Source: Adiantum capillus-veneris
Taxonomy: Eukaryota > Streptophyta > Polypodiopsida > Polypodiales > Pteridaceae
NCBI GenBank assembly: GCA_014529385.2
Contig: CM043955.1
Location: forward strand, 149,621,640 to 149,685,639
Length of the DNA: 64,000 nucleotides
Direction of reading: 5' to 3'
The notes beneath the pieces were generated by a model. It was not told the DNA's origin, did not search any database, and saw nothing but the letters and a program-made list of their open reading frames with translations. The stretch's first letter is position 1, and each line of letters begins with the position of its first letter. Position numbers and translations under genes: made by a program. This document shows positions 52,781 through 63,829 of the stretch, piece after piece.

Positions 52781-55700
52781 TCAAGCTCCCCCCTTGGGAT
52801 AAAACAAGCCAAGGTGTAAAGTGCCACTAAGGTAGCAGAAAATCCTCTTGACAGCCTGCCAATGCTTAGACCTTGGGCTATGCATGAATCTGCTGACCTG
52901 TGAGACTGCAAACTGAATATCTGGCCTCGTGTTGCATACATAAATGAGGCAGCCAATAGTAGTTTGATAAAGAGTGACATCAGCAGGATCGCCAGCATCA
53001 TGTAGACTCAACTTCAAACCTGTTTCCATGGGAGTGGCAATAGATTTGCAATCCTCAAGTCCAAACTTACATAGAAATGTCTCTATGTAACTTTTCGGAC
53101 ACAAGGCAATACCACCATCACACTGCTTAAACTGTATACCCAAATGATGATGCAACAGCCCCAAATCTTTTATCTTGAAAGTAGCATTCAGATCAGCCTT
53201 AAATTCAGTAATATGTCTCTCATTTGGTCCAATGATCAGTAAATCATCAACATAAAGAACCACAATGAGAAGTACATCACCCTCATGCTTTACATTCAAT
53301 GTGCTTTCTGTTGGACTGCTACAAAAGCCTGGTTTGACGAAATGAGTGTCAGCTTTCTCATACCAAGCACGAGGAGATTGCTTCAACCCATACAAAGCCT
53401 TGTTACATTTTCACACTTTGTCCTCTTGTCCTTTTATGACAAAACCGCGAGGCTGCGTTACATAAACTTCCTCAAATATGTCACCATTCAAGAAAGCGGT
53501 ACAATGTCTGCCTGATGTACATCCCAACCAAAATGAGCTGCCAATGCACATAGAAAACGCAAAGTAGTCATACGACAAGTGGGAGCAAAAGTCTCTACAT
53601 ACTAATGCCTTTTTGTTGTGCATAACCCTTTGCAACAAGTCGAGCGTTATGGCGATCGACGATCTCACCATCCGGCTTGCATTTCAGCTTGTAAACCCAC
53701 TTCATACCAATGGCCTTTTTGCTAAAAGGCAAATCACATAAAGTCCATGTGTCATTTTCTATAAGTGCATCATATTCTGATTGCATGGCAGCCATCCAAT
53801 TTTTTGAATTTTGTGCTTCATCAAAAGAAAGAGGCTCCTCAACATCATGTAAGCTAGACACAGCCAAAGCATAACAATTTGATGCATAAGATGCATGGCG
53901 AGAGCCTGAACGAGTACGACCTGACAAAGGTGCATCCAATTTACTGTCATGCAAAGTGTGCACCAGCCATTTTGGCATACCTGTAGCCTGCTCATTTTCA
54001 GCCCTTTTCTCATCAAGTACATCATGTACATCTGTATCAGTAATAGGCTGATCTAGAACATTTTCAAAAACCCCCATAGGCTGTATATTTGCCTCATTGG
54101 AACTTACATTCGTATTTCCACCACTGAAAAGAGGCAACAAAGTGTCATAAATGTCCTCTGAGCTTACATTACTGTCTCTAGTACAGGACAGCAAGGGCTG
54201 AACAGAACCTTCCACAAACACTACATCCCGAGAAACCAGAATATGTTTTGTTTGCGGATGATACAACCTGTAACCTTTGCTTTCAACACTATAACCAACA
54301 AAAATACATTTGACATCCTTATCATCCAATTTTCTACGCTGCACTTGTGGCACCAAAGCATATGCCAAATAGCCAAAAACATGCAGGTGCTCAATAGAAG
54401 GCTTTCTATCATGCCATGCTTCATATGGAGTAATAGACTGCAAAGATTTCGTAGGACACCTATTGAGTACATAAGTGGAACACATGATGGCCTCAAGACA
54501 AAAAGAATGCGGAAAAGCTTGACTCTTGACGATGCATCCTGCCATTTTTTTCAGTGACCTGTTTTTCCTCTCAGCAACACCATTTTGCTGAGGTGTATAA
54601 GGCACTGTACATTGGTGTTTCATCCCACAACTAGCCATAAATGCATTAAATTCATGAGACATATACTCCCCCCCTCAATCAAAACGAAGGGTGCCCATAG
54701 TACATTTCGAAACATTTTCAGCCATAGCCAGAAATTGTTTGAAGCACATAAAAACTTCGGACTTCGCTTTAAGTGGAAATACCCATGCATGCCTGGAGTA
54801 ATCATCAATGAAAGTAACGAAGTACAGGTAATTGCCCAAGGACGGCTTTCACAAACATGTTTGACAGGTGCTTCAAGAGGCGGCAAAGAAGCAACCATAT
54901 CAGATTTCTGCAAACGCAATAAACTGGCAAAATTCAGATGACCAAAACGTGCATGCCAAAGTTTTGCATCTGAAATAGCCCTTGAATCTGCAACAGCATT
55001 TGTAAAATTTTGTCCACACTTGTCATACAAAGTGAGCTTATACAACCCACGGCACAAAAGACCAAATGCAACAATTTCATCACCAAAACTGAGATCATGA
55101 ACTGTACATCTGTCATCCATAAATTTGACTACAAGTCCAAGTCTAGCAAGTGCGGATACAGACAAGAGATTCTTCTTTATCCCAAGTACATAAAGTGCAT
55201 CAACAAGTGTGAAAGAACTTCCATTAGCAACAGTAAGCACAATCTTTCCAACTCCTTGAACTGGATAAGAGGCATTGTTGGCACAAGTGACTGAATTCCC
55301 ATGAGGGACAGACTCGAGAGAGGTAAACAATTCACGATGTGAGGTAATGTGCTTTGTAGCACCACTGTCGAAATACCACACATGTGAATCTGCAGCAAAC
55401 TGACAAGCATGCATCATGGACAGCAGGATTGTAAGTGCACTCTGCGCTAAAAGCCCATTCTGCATCAACATCAGCATCACAATCTCCTTTCACAGAAGAC
55501 TCAACAATGGCTGCATTTGTAGTGGAACCAGCATTTGCAGTGGAACCACCCTCTTTCTTCTTAGCCTCTTTGGCCTTCAACTTAGGACATGACTTGATCA
55601 AGTGATCATTAGCCTTGTAATAATGGCAGCGCATCTTCTTTTTTCCCTTATCACCAAAATTGCCAGACGAAGTGCTGCCAACAGAAGCATTAGGAACAAA

Positions 55701-56477
55701 AGTTTTGCCACTCACAGCAGAACCATAAGAAGTGGTTGCATTACTGTTACCACCCTTTCTTTGAGAAGCAATAAAAGCATGTTCAACTGCACGCTGCCTA
55801 GTCCTGTTTTTTCTCAAAAGTGACTCTTGCAACAGCAATGTGCATAATGCATCAAACTTGACAACTTCTGGATTTCCTTGGGTCATAAGTCTCCAAGTAC
55901 TAGCAAAAGACTGGTAGGAATCTGGTAAGGCATCAAGAACAGTCTGCACAAGGGAACTGTCTGAAATGACTTCACCTGCAAAAATAATTTGCTCATTGAT
56001 ATCCTTGACACTAGCAAGGAAAGTGTCCATATCATCTTCCTCATGCATAATCTTTGACTCTAACTCTTTATGCAGCAAAGCAATTTTAGCCTCATTACGA
56101 CTTGCATAAAGACCAGCCAAAATATCCCAAGCCTGTTTTGCAAATTTTGTTGAACGGATGTGCGGAACAATGGTGCGCTTTATAGACAATGCAATCAATG
56201 CAAGAGCCTACGCATCCTTAACATCCCAACAAGCTTGTTTTGCCGTAGGCAAAACAACTCTAACAGCAGCAATCCTTCCAGCAAGACCTGCAACATCCTC
56301 AACATCGCCTACATCCTCTGAACCAGGACGTACATCAATGCCCTGCACAATGTTCTAGACGCCCTTTGACACAAGAACATGTTGCATCATATAAGCCCAC
56401 ATAGGGTAGTTGTTCCCATCCAACCTGTCCTCAGCAGAAAACATCTTGAACACATCTGTGTTGTTGTTGTCAGCCAT
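52781..56477 (-). pseudogene. copia gag-pol polyprotein (disrupted, no RNase H)
   Basis: ATG at 56477 (MADNNNTDVFKMFSAEDRLD). Gag of the UBN2 type (YPMWAYMMQHVLVSKG, AKQAWDILAGLY, MHEEDDMDTFLASVKDINEQ, LDALPDSYQSF) with a defective knuckle CHYYKANDHLIKSC. Protease WYFDSGATKHITSH at about 55380. Pre-integrase KLWHARFGHLNFASLL. Integrase end QQNGVAERKNRSLKKMAG and C-terminal LHVFGYLAYALVPQ, KCIFVGYSVESKGYRLYHP. RT with WMAAMQSEYDALIENDTWTL, MKWVYKLK, GLKQSPRAWYEK and YVDD (plus 53243-53254), then RSKHWQAVKRIFCYLSGTLHLG. Stops near 56355 and 56200, and frame changes near 55400, 54650 and 53600. Confidence 0.9.
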
Positions 56478-56682
56478 GGTAAATGCTGCACCTGATGTGA
56501 AAACTACCCGAAAATAGGAGAAACAAAGCGGGAACAACATGTGCTATATAGCACAAACCGTAGAAGACTATAAGGCACATGTTATGCAAAAAACGGAACT
56601 GACAGAAATTCTGCACAAAATGCCAAATAGCCTGTGCAGTATTGCCTGTAGTGGAAACGGAGGCCAAAATGGATGCAACCTT

Positions 56683-56694
56683 CTCTGATACCAA
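56683..56694 (-). other. copia primer-binding site (initiator Met tRNA)
   Basis: Inside the 5' LTR the minus strand reads TTGGTATCAGAG, complementary to the 3' end of plant initiator-Met tRNA, the standard copia primer. Confidence 0.95.
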
Positions 56695-56695
56695 T

Positions 56696-56922
56696 TGTTG
56701 GAATTAGGGTTGCAGAGAAACGCACACAGCTTGGAGAAGACGAAGGAAGCTCAAGGCACACAATAGAGAGTGTGTTACTTAGTGTGCAATGGAAAGATTG
56801 ATAGCCCTAGAGTGATGGGCGTATATACAATGCACGGGGGAAAAAACCTCCTAAAGAGGGAAAAAATGCCCCGGCGGTCCTAGTGTGTTCACACACATCA
56901 CTACCACATGTATATGGTAACA
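56696..56922 (-). repeat. copia 5' LTR (227 bp)
   Basis: TGTTGGAATTAGGG..TATGGTAACA; followed by GGCAT. About six substitutions relative to the other LTR. Confidence 0.95.
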
Positions 56923-56927
56923 GGCAT
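56923..56927. repeat. target-site duplication GGCAT (right) of copia element
   Basis: Matches 52431-52435. Removing the insertion restores B1 RT: the segment ending KGIDPKIF joins the segment starting LRRQRPYTYNET. Confidence 0.95.
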
Positions 56928-56949
56928 CACTCTTAAGGGGTATCGTGTG

Positions 56950-57945
56950 CTAAAAGATCTTAGGATCTATCCCCTTTAGATCTATATATAACCATGCAAA
57001 GACATCTTTGTATTGTCTAAGCGTATCGACTAGAAGTCGCTCTTCTTCGTCAGTAAGGTCCGTGGCAATGTATGTCGATTTAGGCTCCCCTCCTGGTTCT
57101 GCTAAGTTGATGCATTTGGCTTTTTCAAGCCCATCATATGAAGTTCCTAGTTCTTTGGGATTTTGTTTGGGTTTCTGCACCACGATTTTCCTATCCTGAA
57201 TAGTATACTTCTTATAGGGGGAAGGTGCATCAAATTTATCATCGTTTGATTCCTCGTCAGTTTCCATTTTTGTTGTCCAAACTTCCTTCAAGGCTCGCTT
57301 CAGTTCATTGTATTTAATTTTGTGCTCCATTTTAGACAACTTCATCGATTTCTTGGAATTGCTCTCTTTTTTTTGTTTTTGTATGTTCTCCTTTTTTTAT
57401 TTTGTTTTGGTTGAGTCAGGTTTCATGTATCTCTTTGATATCCCATCTTTGAGGCAGTCTATTGCTTCTACTAACCTTAAGTACTACATTTTGTTGATTA
57501 ATAGAGGTACTGAGTCTTTGTTTTGCTTGTTTCATTTGTTTTTGTGTTTATCTCGATATTTGTGTTATCTTCAAGGATTTTGGTTTGGGATATCATAGTA
57601 GATCACCCATTGATTCTTCCGTTTGATGTTCTAACTTGAGCTACTAGACAGCTCATCCTCTACATTGTCCTCTAACAGCTTATCAGTCGAGTCCTGGAAA
57701 TCATCTTCGTCCGTTTGGTCAAGGTCTCTTACTGAAATTTCATCCACTATGCATCGGCACTCGGCAATCCCCTCCTCGTCAGGGACTTCCCACTCTAACT
57801 TCGGATTTAGGCTGACACCCAACATCTGGAATGGAATGATATCATATCCTTCTTCATCGTAGAATTTGGTGAGGATCACCTTGTTTACACAAACATCAAG
57901 AATGGCTAGTATCTGTTGCCATCCAAAAGGTTCGAACATCTCTTC
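56950..57945 (-). pseudogene. B1 protease-RT linker
   Basis: 57939-57631 carries MFEPFGWQQILAILDVCVNK, TKFYDEEGYDIIPFQMLGVS, ECRCIVDEISVRDLDQTDED; 57345-56950 carries KYNELKRALKEVWTTKMETD, YTIQDRKIVVQKPKQNPKEL, INLAEPGGEPKSTYIATDLT, DVFAWLYIDLKGIDP. The same segments, in order, occur in G1 (12900-11886) and in the plus-strand B2 block (59764-60760), so this acidic spacer is a constant part of the polyprotein. Confidence 0.8.
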
Positions 57946-58139
57946 TGGAAAAGGCTCTGGTATATATGCCTCGTCTTGTGTAGCCTATCCAGAATGCAAT
58001 TTTCCCTTTTTAAACTTCCACCTTCGGAAGCTTCTCCTATCCACTGGTGAGATTTGTTCTGCAACCAAGCCGGTATTCCCCCTTCTTGGTCAGTTGTGGA
58101 GTTCAAGTCTTCTCCTGGGGTTCATTCTACATCTCTATA

Positions 58140-58640
58140 GCTATGATCTGTGACACTAATTTTTGTAGTAACATCCTTGTTCCTTAGATAGATATAATCG
58201 TAACCCCAATCTTGCACCATTTTGAGCTAACGCATGTATGGTTTTTCCAATATGATATCAAAATTGTTGCTCTCATCGAAATTCATAATAGCAAACATGT
58301 GTTCATATGCAATTCCACAAGAGGTTACCACAATCTACTCCAAGATGCCTATGGGTCTTTCCAGATATCCATCTGCCAGTTGAAGTTCCATTCTAGTCTT
58401 TTGAAGAGCAAGTTTTCCCCATTTTTCCCACATTGCTTTGGTAGCTATGGCTATTCCAACCCCACTATCCAATATTGCTATTCACCTAACCCATTTGTAC
58501 TCCATCGGCAGGGTAGTATTTCCTTCTTCACCTTCACAATAATCCCCTACCTTGTTCACTGGTCCTGGCTCATGTTTAGTTTGTTTGAAGGGTTGTGTCT
58601 TTAGTGTGTTTGGAGAAGCATTGGGTGGCGGAATTATCAG
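58140..58640 (-). pseudogene. B1 first protease (degenerate)
   Basis: Broken frames give GDYCEGEEGNTTLPMEYKWV, IAILDSGVGIAIATKAMWEK, MELQLADGYLERPIGILE, IVVTSCGIAYEHMFAIMNF and NNFDIILEKPYMR, aligned with the G1 first protease. The active-site box is DSGV instead of DSGA and several stops are present. It lies upstream of RT, in the usual place. Confidence 0.75.
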
Positions 58641-58653
58641 CCCTATTTTTTTT

Positions 58654-59749
58654 TTAAAAAAATGACCTCATCCCAAAGATGCGGTTGATTTGTAGTAACT
58701 CTGACAGAGTTAGTGTACAACGGATAGGGGATGACATCAACTCGTGAAGAGTTTTAGTATCCATCATCTTAGGATTGGATTTCCATTGAGATGGTACTTT
58801 CTTCACGTCCGATTGAGTTTCATGGTTACCAATAAATGAAGGTAAAGTCTTCAACGACTGCGGTTTACTGTCTTCCAATATCGTTGTACTTGCATCACCA
58901 TACAGTGATCTGATGTCATTTGGGTTGAGCTCATGCTCCAAGTGGATCTCTGGGATGGGATCTGACAAAGTGTAGCACTTTCATCTTTTCTATTCCTGAT
59001 CTGTTCCCATAGCTCCTGAGGCCATTATTCTTCTACTTCCGGAATTGGCAGTGGTGCTTGAGAATACATTCCATCTGTCGTATTGGCTACCACCCTCGTA
59101 TCCAATGGTGTTCTATTTACAGAATCTGATTGGTCTTCCTTTTCAATTCCCCGCCCCTCTAACTCTTGAATTTTTTTCGCGGATTAATACCTCAATTTTT
59201 GGAGTAGTAGGAACTGATGGTTCCATAAGCGCTTGAGCGGCTTGGATGAGCTCCTTTCACATCTTTAGCCTCTCTTTCTCATAGCCTAGATGAGGGTACG
59301 TTAACCACCTGTTAGGCTTTAGCCTTGCCTTGTAAGCTTTTAAAATTGTGTCCAAAGGTTCAAAAACCTTGTCTACCAAGACAGATCCTCCCGATGGTAT
59401 AACCGATGGTTTTTTTATCTCGTTGTTTCCCTTAAGGTCTTTTTCCTTTTGTAGTTGTTCCTCTATTTGTAGTAATTTGGTTTCCAATGCCGTTTTTTCT
59501 TTTTCTCGTTTGGCCTTCATCTTGTCTCGTTTTGCCTTCCAGGATTTCCTAGGGGTTCGGACAGACAAATTTTCTATCTCTGTTTGGCTGGCTGGGACGT
59601 TCCTTGCTGCCTCATGTGCTTGAGCTCTAGTTACCACGGTTATCAGAATGTTGGGTTCTGTTTTTTATCCACTTGAGCTTGGAAATCCCCATCTTGTTCA
59701 TGGTTGCTTTCCCTTTGCTGTCAGGGTTTTTTGGACATTGTGGAATGAG
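58654..59749 (-). pseudogene. B1 gag end and gag-protease linker
   Basis: From the junction, LIPQCPKNP (last knuckle residues), then VTRAQAHEAARNVPASQTEI, RKSWKAKRDKMKAKREKEKT, a charged helix, GGSVLVDKVFEPLDTILKAY, RWLTYPHLGYEKERLKM, and at 58968-58654 EIHLEHELNPNDIRSLYGDA, LKTLPSFIGNHETQSDVKKV, LHELMSSPIRCTLTLSELLQ. The corresponding G1 segments (DKVHEPLDALMRAYEARLKN, RWMTYPNAELEKQRLEMCQR, LNTLPSYLGEYEAKSE) confirm homology. Stops present. Confidence 0.75.
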
Positions 59750-59763
59750 CCTTTTCAGAAGAG

Positions 59764-60760
59764 ATGTTCGAACCTTTTGGATGGAAAAAAATACTAGCTA
59801 CTGTTGATGTTTGTGTAAACAAGGTGACCCTCACCAAATTCTGTGATGAGGAAGGGTATGATATCATTCCATCCCAGATGATGGATGTCAGCCTAACTCC
59901 GAAGACAGAGGAGGAAATCCCTGACAAGGACGGGGTTGCCGAGTGCCGATGCATAGTGGGTGAAATCTCTGTAAGAGACCTTGACCAAACGGATGAAGAA
60001 GATTTCCAAGACTCGACTGATAAGATGCTAGAGGATAACGTAGACGACGAGTTGTCTAGTAGCTCGAGTCAGAGCATCAAACAAAAGGATCGACAGGTGA
60101 TCTACTATGATTTTCCAAACCAAAATCCTCGAACACAACACAAATATCGAGATAAACGCAGAAGCAATTGAGACAAGCACAACAAGGACTCGGTACCTCT
60201 ATTAACTGACAAAACACAGTACTTAAGTAGTAGAAGCGACTGACTGCCTCAAGGACAGGATATTAAAGAAATACATGAAATCTGACTCAACCAAAACCAA
60301 ATCCAAAAAGGCAAACACACAAAAACTAGAAAAAGAAAAAAATACCGAAAAATCAATTAAGTTGTCCAAAATTGAGCACAAAGTCAAATACAATGAATTG
60401 AAGCGAGCCTTGAAGGAAGTTTAGACAACAAAAATGGAAACTGGTGAGGAGTCAAATGATGATAAATTCGATGCACCTTTCCACTATAAGAAGTATACCA
60501 TTTAGGATAGGAAAATCATGGTGCAAAAACCCAAACGAAATCCCAAGGAACCAGGAATTTCATATGATGGGCCTGAAAACACCAAATGCATCAACTTAGC
60601 AGAACCAGGCGAGGAGCCTAAACCAACATACATTGCCACGGACCTCATTGAAGAGGAAGAGCAACTTCTAGTCGATACACTCATACGATATAAAGATCTC
60701 TTTGCATGGTCATACAAAGATTTAAAGAGGATAGATCCTCAGGTTTGTCAGCACATGATT
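59764..60760 (+). pseudogene. B2 protease-RT linker
   Basis: MFEPFGWKKILATVDVCVNK, TKFCDEEGYDIIPSQMMDVS, ECRCIVGEISVRDLDQTDEE, a Ser-rich acidic run, then frames with KYNELKRALKEV, KIMVQKPKRNPKEPGISYDG, INLAEPGEEPKPTYIATDLI, LIRYKDLFAWSYKDLKRIDP. Homologous to 57945-56950, but on the opposite strand. A few stops (about 60169, 60424, 60504). Confidence 0.8.
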
Positions 60761-61602
60761 CCCCTTAAGAGTGATGCCAGACCATGCAGACAACGTCCTT
60801 ACACGTACAATGAAACTTTTGCCAAGAAAATTGAGGAGGAGATAGAAAAACTGAAGGACATTGAGTTTATCTACGAGATTGAACACACCGATTGGGTGTC
60901 CCCGATTGTGGTGGTACCCAAAAAGAATGGCAAATTGCGTGTCTGTGTAAACCTCAAACAGGTAAATGCAGCCACCATCAGGGATAACTATTTACTGCCA
61001 ATAACAGATCATGTTATTGAGAGGGTAGCAGGGAAAGAGGCCTATAATTTCTTGGATGGGTTCTCAGGCTACAACCAGTTGACGGCTAAAGCGGAAGATC
61101 AACATAAGATAGCTTTTGCAACAGAGTGAGGTGTATTTGCCTATAGGGTAATGCCTTTCGGCTTGACCAATGCCCCGGCTACATTTCAAAGACTAATGAG
61201 CCACGCATTTAAAGAATATCTCAGACAATTTCTAGAGATCTACATGGATGATCTTTATGTTCATTCTCATCGATGAAGTGACCACATCACTCATCTGGAA
61301 AAGTCTTTGAAAAATGTAGAACGTATCGTATTTTCTTAAACCCGAAAAAATGTGTCTTCATGGTAAGACAAGGTAAAAAATTTTTCCACATTGTGTCCAA
61401 AAACAGAATTTCAACTGATCAAGAAAAGGTACAAATAATTGTTGCACTACCGAGACCAACGAAGATAAAAGAACTTCAAGCATTTATGGGGCATTGCAGG
61501 TACTACAAGCATTTCCTATATATGTATGTGGTAATAGCTAAGTTATTGTACGCCCTCATAACTAAGTTCGAATGGACGGAGGAATGTGACCAAGCTTTCT
61601 AA
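60761..61602 (+). pseudogene. B2 reverse transcriptase
   Basis: RQRPYTYNETFAKKIEEEIE, VVVPKKNGKLRVCVNLKQVN, FLDGFSGYNQLTAKAEDQ, then TGA at 61128, VMPFGLTNAPATFQ, YMDD (61241-61252), another TGA at about 61276, a frame change, and thumb GKKFFHIVSKNRISTDQEKV, ELQAFMGHCRYYKHF. The catalytic YMDD is intact while stops disable the protein. Confidence 0.9.
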
Positions 61603-62130
61603 AAATTAAAGCAGCAATTAATTTTGGCTCCAATTTTGCAAGCCCCTAATTGGAGCAAAATCTTTCATGTCCATGTGGATGCATCAGCTTATGCCATCGG
61701 GTGCATATTAGCCCAACCAGGAGAGAAGAAAATGGACTTTCCCATTTGCTACTCTAGTCGGCAACTAAACAACACAGAGAGAAATTATACCACTACGGAA
61801 AGAGAAGGTCTGGGAATGATCTATGTTGTCAAGAAATTTAGGCATACCTTCTAGCAAACAAGTTTGTCTTCTTCGTGGATCATCAAGCACTGCTATATCC
61901 AGTAAACAAACCTTGCAACACTGGAAGAATTGTTTGTTGGTTTATATTTCTGCTTGAGTTTGACTTCACGGTGGTCGTAAAAAAGGGAACCACACACCAA
62001 AGAGCGGATCATCTTTCACGACTATTTCACGGGGAAGCACCTGAGGGTGTCGATGATGACCTTCCTGATTCATATCTGTTTAACATTGAAATGGTGTCGA
62101 GATGGAGCGAAGAGGTCATTCCTCTACTCA
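61603..62130 (+). pseudogene. B2 RNase H
   Basis: FHVHVDASAYAIGCILAQPG, FPICYSSRQLNNTERNYTTT, EREGLGMIYVVKKFRH, a stop at about 61852 with a small frame change, VDHQALLYPVNKPCNTG, then RADHLSRLFHGEAPEGVDDD. The catalytic Asp of HVDAS and of VDHQ are visible. Confidence 0.85.
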
Positions 62131-63825
62131 CAATTGGCTCATTGCAAATAGAAAGACAGCCATCAATTATCCATCAAATACGAAATCTCCAACTTTTAGC
62201 ACGACGGCTGTACAAACACAGTAAGGATGGGATACTGAGACTATGTGTACAGCTCGAAGATACCACTTACTACCTCAAACAATCTCATACCAAATACGGG
62301 ATTTCACAATGGTGAAACACAAACATGCCAATGGCTACAGAGGCTGGGCATCTACTGGCCAAACATGGAACACAGTGTGCATACATATGTAAAATCCTCT
62401 GATAGTTGTATAAAACAACCCCCAGCAGAACATGCCACCCTGTTTGTGTGGTACAAGAACCTAAATAGAGTGCTCACATAGTTGAGTACTTAAAAAACCA
62501 AACCTTTCCAAAGGAATGGGGCAAAGCAAGAATGAAAACTATCGAAGAAGAGGCCAAACACTATTTGCTCATTACCAACCAAATGTATAGGCGGGGAAAG
62601 GACAAACAACTACGGTTGTGTGCTACAGAAAGCGAATATTACGTTATCCTAGATCAAGCACACTCAGGACAGCCAGGGGGACATTTCTCTGCTGATAAAA
62701 CGGCAAGGCTCATGCTACACTTAGGCATATGGTGGCCAACCCTGTTTATGGATGCAAAGACATATGTCAAACGATGTGATGAATGTCAACGCACAAAACC
62801 ACCCCAAAGGAGAGATGAAATGCTAGTGAGGCCAATGATGGGCATACGTGCTTTTGCCAAATGGGACATTGACTTCATTGCTCCCATCATACCTCTAGGA
62901 TACAAGACTCACGCACAATACATCATTGTAGCAGCAGGCTACATGAAAAATGGGCGGAAGCAAAAGCAACCCCAAAAAATGATGCAAGAACTACAGCTCA
63001 GTTCCTTTTTGAAAACGTCTTTACGCGATATGGACTACCAATAGAAATAGTGAGTGATAGGGGAACACACTTTTTGAACAACGTCATTGAAAGCCTCCTT
63101 GACGAATTCATGGTGTTCCATCACAAATTGGCACCCTATCATCCACAAGCTAATGGGCAGGCAGAGAGTACCAATAAAATCCTATGCACCGTGCTCACCA
63201 AGATAGTCAGCGAATCAAGAAATGATTAGGATCAAAAGCTACACATAGCCTTATGGGCTTATCGAGTAGCTTTTAAAAATTCCATTGGAAAGAATCCCTT
63301 TAAACTGGTATTCAGGATTAATGCGATCCTACCATTGGAATTCCTAATCAAATCCCTAATAGTGGCAATGCAATTAGGATGGATGGGCCATGAGCTATCG
63401 GAGAGACTAGACACCCTGGAACAATTAGAGAAACTAAACTTAGAGCGATAGCTAGGATATATGCTCAGAAAAAACAAATGAAAGCTTTCCATGATCAACA
63501 CGTGATTGGCAAGGAGTTCCAAAAATGGGATTATGTTCTCATGTATACCCTCAAACAGCACTCCAAAAAACTCAAAAAGCGAGGAATGGGGCCTTTTGTA
63601 ATACATGATATATCGCAAAGTAGCGCTATCAAGCTTGCCACATTAGCAGGAGAGGAGATGCCTAATTGGACGAGTGGTTGTAGATTAAAGAAATATCTTC
63701 TTTTGTTGACATCAGAAGAACTCACAACACTCCATGCAGCGGCTCAGTGCAGACGTCAAGCACAGGACATTCGGGAACAAGCACAGCAGGAAACCAAACT
63801 CAGAATATTAAAACGCAAAAAATAA
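62131..63825 (+). pseudogene. B2 integrase with two H2C2 modules
   Basis: First module, frameshifted, at about 62200-62420 (LRLCVQLEDTTYYLKQSH, then GIYWPNMEHSVHTYVKSSDSC with one Cys lost to Ser). Linker FPKEWGKARMKTIEEEAKHY. Second module 62570-62800 (LRLCATESEYYVILDQAH, GGHFSADKTARL, VKRCDECQ). Core: AKWDIDFIAPI, then in other frames IVSDRGTHFLNNV and ANGQAESTNKILC. C-terminal domain 63478-63825 (FQKWDYVLMYTLKQHSKKLK, GMGPFVIHDISQSSAIKLAT, EEMPNWTSGCRLKKYLLLLT). Confidence 0.8.
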
Positions 63826-63829
63826 GAAA

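Larger units (their letters stand above)
52436..56922 (-). mobile_element. Ty1/copia element with 227-bp LTRs, 4487 bp
   Basis: Inserted in B1 RT, with GGCAT duplications, 227-bp LTRs, an initiator-Met tRNA PBS and a PPT. The domain order gag, protease, integrase, RT defines copia. RNase H is absent: after the last RT-connection segment only about 120 bases remain before the PPT. The LTRs differ at about six positions (about 2.6%), so the insertion is older than G1 but much younger than B1. Non-autonomous because of frameshifts and the missing RNase H. Confidence 0.95.
42047..59749. other. inferred 17.7-kb inverted segment
   Basis: At the left edge, plus-strand B1 gag (CTTD) meets minus-strand B2 sequence. 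At the right edge, minus-strand B1 sequence (LIPQCPKNP) meets plus-strand B2 pol (EEMFEPFGW). Flipping this segment rejoins B1 gag to its own continuation with about 11 bases lost, and B2 gag to its pol with about 0.9 kb (including the first protease) lost. Left junction has ATG microhomology (CTGATG|GTTACC versus CATGGTTACC at 58822). Copia LTRs and target duplications inside are undisturbed. Confidence 0.75.
48367..59749 (-). mobile_element. B1: 3' half (gag end, protease, RT, RNase H, integrase, second protease), split by copia
   Basis: Minus-strand order from 59749: gag-protease linker, first protease, spacer, RT start, copia insertion (52436-56922), RT, RNase H, two H2C2 modules, integrase, second protease-like domain, tail. 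It ends without PPT at the B2 LTR. Heavily mutated. Confidence 0.85.
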
